A stretch of DNA of 64,000 bases. Origin: Mytilus trossulus (Eukaryota > Mollusca > Bivalvia > Mytilida > Mytilidae). The first letter of the stretch is position 1. Each line of letters starts with the position of its first letter. The stretch lies in the NCBI RefSeq assembly GCF_036588685.1, contig NC_086376.1:59481166-59545165 (forward strand), read 5' to 3'. Under the pieces are notes generated by a model, which worked only from the letters and a program-made list of their open reading frames with translations, was not told the DNA's origin and did no database searches. The translations under genes and the position numbers were made by a program. Positions 63,871-64,000 of the stretch are shown here, in pieces.

Positions 63871-64000
63871 TAAAAAAATAAAAAGTATCATTATTTTCCC
63901 ATGTTTTGGAAAAGAGGTGTTGGTACAAATTTACCTAAAAATTATGATTTTAAATAATATTGTTCCTGTGATTCTGTAATTTCAATGAATATACAATAAC

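Overview
The window is eukaryotic, AT-rich and repeat-laden, with three intron-rich protein-coding genes. Protein similarity (recalled families, not searched) points to a lophotrochozoan. The dense families of short interspersed repeats look like those of marine mussels (Mytilidae); that placement is inference. No rRNA, confident tRNA, CRISPR array or prokaryotic feature was seen.

Layout. 1-8.3 kb: no gene recognised, many interspersed repeats and one small inverted-repeat element. 8.385-24.336 kb (+): a complete SH3BP2-like adaptor, 14 coding exons, 438 aa, PH domain - proline/basic linker - SH2 domain. 24.3-34.5 kb: a 10-kb space between convergent genes, with repeats and a few weak exon-like pieces. 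34.503-42.154 kb (-): a complete DTX3L-like E3 ubiquitin ligase, six coding exons, 972 aa, with an N-terminal RRM-like segment, a macro domain, a C3HC4 RING and a Deltex C-terminal (DTC) domain. About 44.4-44.7 kb: a likely divergent promoter. 46.0-61.1 kb (+): the 5' part of a LIM-domain-binding protein gene (LDB1/LDB2, Drosophila Chip), six exons seen, continuing past the window. 61.1-64 kb: an LDB intron carrying a 1.6-kb element with terminal inverted repeats.

All three models were assembled by hand by joining exons at GT/AG sites and checking that codon phase carries through every junction. The sums close exactly: 1,317 nt for SH3BP2, 2,919 nt for DTX3L, and 660 nt for the visible LDB exons, of which 609 nt follow the proposed start codon.

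The most interesting point is that the ligase joins a macro domain (ADP-ribose reader) to RING-DTC in one chain. In mammals these functions are split between the partners PARP9 and DTX3L. The repeat landscape is also rich: TTAA-bounded and TACTG/CAGTA-bounded short inverted-repeat elements, a 29-bp minisatellite, a perfect 33-bp inverted pair, and a mosaic of duplicated blocks in the SH3BP2 introns. The three genes do not form an obvious pathway. SH3BP2 and DTX3L belong to signalling and immune-type families; LDB is a transcription co-factor.
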